A stretch of 17,241 nt of DNA from VRUB01 sp046758085 (GTDB taxonomy: Bacteria; Pseudomonadota; Gammaproteobacteria; Acidiferrobacterales; SPGG2), in the NCBI GenBank assembly GCA_046758085.1, contig JBHHZP010000072.1, positions 1 to 17,241 of the forward strand, read 5' to 3'. A program made the position numbers and the translations under genes. This document shows, one piece after another, positions 15,206 to 17,241 of the stretch. Under the pieces are notes generated by a model. That model had not been told where the DNA came from. It did no database searches and saw nothing but the letters and a program-made list of their open reading frames with translations. How positions within the stretch are numbered: the stretch's first letter is position 1; the number at the start of each line of letters is the position of its first letter.

Positions 15206-15949
15206 ATGAGCCTCGACGGACGCACTGCGCTGGTTACCGGAGCAGGCCGCAACATCGGCCGTGCGATCATACTCGATCTTGCGGCCCGCCGCTGTAATGT
15301 AATCGTCAATACGCGCACCAATCAGTCAGAAGCCGATACGGTCGCAGCACAAGCGCGTGAGCTCGGGGCTAATGCCGTCACCATGCTTGGCGACGTCGGC
15401 CGCCCGGCCGAGATTCAACGGATTGCCGGGCAAGCGCTCGAGCAATTCAAAACGGTGGATATCCTCGTTAACAATGCCGCCATTCGTCCGGCCACGCCTT
15501 TTTTGGAACTGAAGGAGGACGATTGGCATCGTGTTGTCGATGTCGATCTGCACGCGGCCTTCTACACTGCCAAGGCATTTCTGCCGGGCATGATCGCGCA
15601 GCACTGGGGACGGATCATCAACTTGACCGGCATGAATGCGATCCACGGCTACGCCGGACGGGCACACGTGTCCGCCGCCAAGCACGGCCTCTGGGGTCTC
15701 ACCAAGGCGCTTGCCAAGGAGTTCGGGCCAAGCGGGGTAACGGTCAATGCCATCTCTCCCGGACCGATTCAATCGCAGCACCCTGACCCGGCGATGACAC
15801 AGCACATTGCATCACAGCTGGGCAGGATCCCGCTGGGCCGCCTGGGCGAGCCACGAGATATTGCCGCGCTGTGCGGTTTCCTCGCTTCGGACGAGGGCGG
15901 GTTTATATCGGGGCAGATGATCGCCGCCAATGGCGCGGCACAGACCTAA
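15206..15949 (+). CDS. Short-chain dehydrogenase/reductase family protein with altered catalytic tetrad
   Basis: This 247-aa protein has the SDR fold: TGAGRNIG cofactor motif (11-18), LGDVGR (61-66), NNAAIRP (89-95), a late ISPGPI (183-188) and the usual C-terminal FISGQMIAANG (233-243). Aligned by eye to FabG-type enzymes, the Asn-Ser-Tyr-Lys tetrad becomes Asp114 (in VDVDLHAAF), Gly142 (in NLTGMNA), Val155 (in AHVSAAKHG) and Lys159. Only the lysine is kept. The cofactor-binding part looks intact, so the protein may bind NAD(P) without classical reductase activity, or may belong to a subgroup with another active site. GGGAGG precedes the ATG at 15206. The GIY-YIG gene follows 50 bp later and may be co-transcribed. 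Confidence 0.93.
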   Translation: MSLDGRTALVTGAGRNIGRAIILDLAARRCNVIVNTRTNQSEADTVAAQARELGANAVTMLGDVGRPAEIQRIAGQALEQFKTVDILVNNAAIRPATPFLELKEDDWHRVVDVDLHAAFYTAKAFLPGMIAQHWGRIINLTGMNAIHGYAGRAHVSAAKHGLWGLTKALAKEFGPSGVTVNAISPGPIQSQHPDPAMTQHIASQLGRIPLGRLGEPRDIAALCGFLASDEGGFISGQMIAANGAAQT

Positions 15950-15999
15950 CGCCATCGTTGCTCGCCAAACCGGGTTCCGGCACAAGGGAGGGGCCGTCC

Positions 16000-16263
16000 A
16001 TGAGTGGTTGGTATGTTTACATGGTGCGGTGCTCTGATGACACTCTCTACACCGGCATCAGCAAGAATGTCGGCAAGCGAATCAAGGAGCACAATTACGA
16101 TAACGCGCTGGGCTCGCGCTACACGCGGCCGAGACGGCCGGTCACATTGGCGTACCAGGAAGCTGCTCGCTCCCGCTCGCAGGCAACGCAGCGAGAACGG
16201 CAAATAAGAAGACTTACCAGGAAACAGAAAGAGGCATTGATCGAGGGGGCCAATCTGAATTAG
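16000..16263 (+). CDS. yhbQ: GIY-YIG nuclease superfamily protein, YhbQ/UPF0213 type
   Basis: The start is the ATG at 16000, after AAGGGAGGGG (15984-15993), giving 87 aa; the frame runs upstream into the SDR gene but that part is a shadow. GIY-YIG features are visible: WYVYMVRC (4-11), LYTGIS (16-21), the arginine in GKRIKEHN (25-32; Arg27), GSRYTRPRRPVTLAY (38-52) and the catalytic glutamate region QATQRERQIR (61-70; Glu66). The size and the GSRYTR motif fit the single-domain UPF0213 group. These are DNA-binding or nicking proteins of the cytoplasm whose precise role is not settled. Confidence 0.92.
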   Translation: MSGWYVYMVRCSDDTLYTGISKNVGKRIKEHNYDNALGSRYTRPRRPVTLAYQEAARSRSQATQRERQIRRLTRKQKEALIEGANLN

Positions 16264-16666
16264 TTCCGTTTCTTGGTGTTTCGATGTGTATTTGAAGAAA
16301 TATTTTCTCACAAGATACATGGAGTTTTTGAGTATTTAAGCTTTTGCGATCGAAAGCCCTGCAATAGCACGCCACGAGACGCACCTGGACTGCAATTGGC
16401 ACTGGCGCCCGTATTGGGGGAAGGAGTAAGATTTCTGTGCCGTGCGGTCTTATTGCTCAGACCAGTAAGCACTTCGCACTCGGGGCTTGCCGGTATCGGC
16501 GACGGGCGAGTGGTGAGCTCCCGCCGCTACCACGGGCAAAGCACCGCAAGCGGGGGGAGAGTGTTTCCTGAGCGCTGAAAGCGGCGAGACGCAGTGTATA
16601 ATTTATTTTTTTCTGCGCGTGGTAACGATAGCGGCGTATCCAAGAACCACAATGGAGGTGATTGAG
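16264..16666. other. Intergenic region upstream of the GST gene
   Basis: No gene is supported; the 16273-16578 plus-strand frame lacks a ribosome binding site and family resemblance. The first 90 bases are AT-rich compared with the surroundings, with a small AGAAA-TAT-TTTCT dyad near 16297-16309. A hairpin is formed by GTGGTGAGC (16510-16518) and GCTACCAC (16526-16533) with one bulged G. A likely -10 sequence at 16597-16602 and GGAGGTG at 16654-16660 belong to the GST gene. Confidence 0.55.
16597..16602 (+). promoter_or_regulatory. -10 element (TATAAT) for the GST gene
   Basis: A consensus TATAAT lies 64 bp before the GST start. The best -35 candidate is CTGAAA (16575-16580; 4 of 6 match to TTGACA) with a 16-bp spacer. 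A T-run (16605-16612) follows. Confidence 0.45.
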
Positions 16667-17241
16667 ATGGCAGATCCAATCCTTTACGGCCCCGGGTTCA
16701 GCACTTATGTTCGCACCGCGCGTCTGGCGCTGGAGGAAAAAGGCGTGCCTTACAAGTTGGAGGAGTTCGATTTTCTCCAGGGAATGCCGGCAGAGCAGGT
16801 GGCGCGGCACCCGTTTTCGAAAGTCCCTGCGTTTGAACACGACGGTTTTCGGTTATATGAAACTTGTGCGATAGGGCGCTACGTCGACGAGGCGTTCGAT
16901 GGCCCGGGTCTGCAACCCACCGACCCACGCCAGCGGGCCCGCATGACACAGATCTTCAGTATCCTGGACAGTTATACCTACGGGCCCGTGATCGGAAAGT
17001 GCGTCATCCAACGCGTGGTGACGCCGATACTTGGTGCACAACCGGATGAAGCGGTGATCGAGGCGGCATTACCCGGGGCGCGGAAGTGCATGGAAGTGCT
17101 CGAAGAGCTGCTCGATGGGCAGGCGTATCTGGCCGGCGATGCCTTGAGCCTTGCCGATCTGCACCTGATTCCGATTTACGCCTACTTTTCGGTGACGCCG
17201 GAAGGCGAGTCCATACTGAAAGACAAAGCTGCCCTTCAACG
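16667..17241 (+). CDS. Glutathione S-transferase family protein (C-terminus beyond window)
   Basis: The frame from the ATG at 16667 stays open to the window edge (191 codons, no stop), so the end is missing. GGAGGTG (16654-16660) lies 6 nt before the ATG. The N-terminal thioredoxin-like domain shows YGPGFSTYVRTARLALEEKG (7-26) with Ser12 as the likely catalytic residue, SKVPAF (51-56) with the cis-proline Pro54, and YETCAIGRYVDE (64-75), whose Glu65-Thr66 correspond to the glutathione gamma-glutamyl binding pair. The helical C-terminal domain begins about residue 90 and includes YLAGDALSLADLHLIP, the usual capping-box region. It probably conjugates or exchanges glutathione with unknown substrates in the cytoplasm. 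Confidence 0.9.
   Translation, partial: MADPILYGPGFSTYVRTARLALEEKGVPYKLEEFDFLQGMPAEQVARHPFSKVPAFEHDGFRLYETCAIGRYVDEAFDGPGLQPTDPRQRARMTQIFSILDSYTYGPVIGKCVIQRVVTPILGAQPDEAVIEAALPGARKCMEVLEELLDGQAYLAGDALSLADLHLIPIYAYFSVTPEGESILKDKAALQ

Overview
The window looks like a piece of a GC-rich proteobacterial chromosome, most likely from a gammaproteobacterium. The basis is the set of recognisable families: a YcbL-type metallo-hydrolase, a YhbQ-type GIY-YIG protein, a PbpG-type periplasmic peptidase, a CigR-like PPGL lipoprotein and a BchM-like methyltransferase. Species cannot be read from the sequence. No tRNA, rRNA, CRISPR array, transposase, integrase or phage gene is visible. Sixteen protein genes are supported, one of them cut by the right edge.

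Layout. At 1-393 lie the end of an interspersed repeat and a non-coding leader. At 394-966 (+) is an exported protein of unknown function, convergent with a PbpG-type D,D-peptidase at 1112-2107 (-). A PPGL lipoprotein (2398-2814, +) and a small exported Q/M-rich helical protein (3104-3634, +) follow. Next come a TGS-domain GTPase (3694-4716, -) and a stand-alone ABC ATPase (5145-5960, -). A repeat-rich divergent spacer (5961-6564) separates these from a rightward set: methyltransferase and YcbL (overlapping ATGA), an 88-aa conserved unknown, and a rhomboid protease (6565-9197). A GYD-domain protein (9735-10028, +) stands alone. A leftward block holds an exported unknown (14247-14885), a DUF3604 protein (11671-13983) and an exported cyclase-family hydrolase (10411-11478). 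The right end carries a short-chain dehydrogenase-like protein without the usual catalytic residues (15206-15949), a GIY-YIG protein (16000-16263) and a glutathione S-transferase (16667 to the edge).

The most unusual content is non-coding. A roughly 210-bp repeat occurs four times (1-127 cut by the window edge, 4845-5057, 6209-6417, 9327-9537), always between genes and always in the same orientation. Each complete copy has short terminal inverted repeats (TGTCCCACAA and its complement), a 24-27 bp internal inverted repeat and, in some copies, an apical hairpin, so the unit resembles a MITE that can fold into a long stem. The copy at 6209-6417 is flanked by a 10-bp direct repeat, GCCACTGGCA, and sits at the centre of an older imperfect palindrome. 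This suggests insertion into a pre-existing hairpin sequence. Two solitary copies of the repeat's central motif lie on either side of it.

Functionally the genes look like ordinary chromosomal housekeeping and envelope functions rather than one dedicated system. The clearest couplings are methyltransferase-YcbL (overlapping) and the leftward DUF3604-cyclase pair. I did not find a convincing new defence or biosynthetic system. The repeat family and its insertion site, the SDR with an altered catalytic tetrad, and an orphan terminator at 10316-10356 are the points most worth checking.
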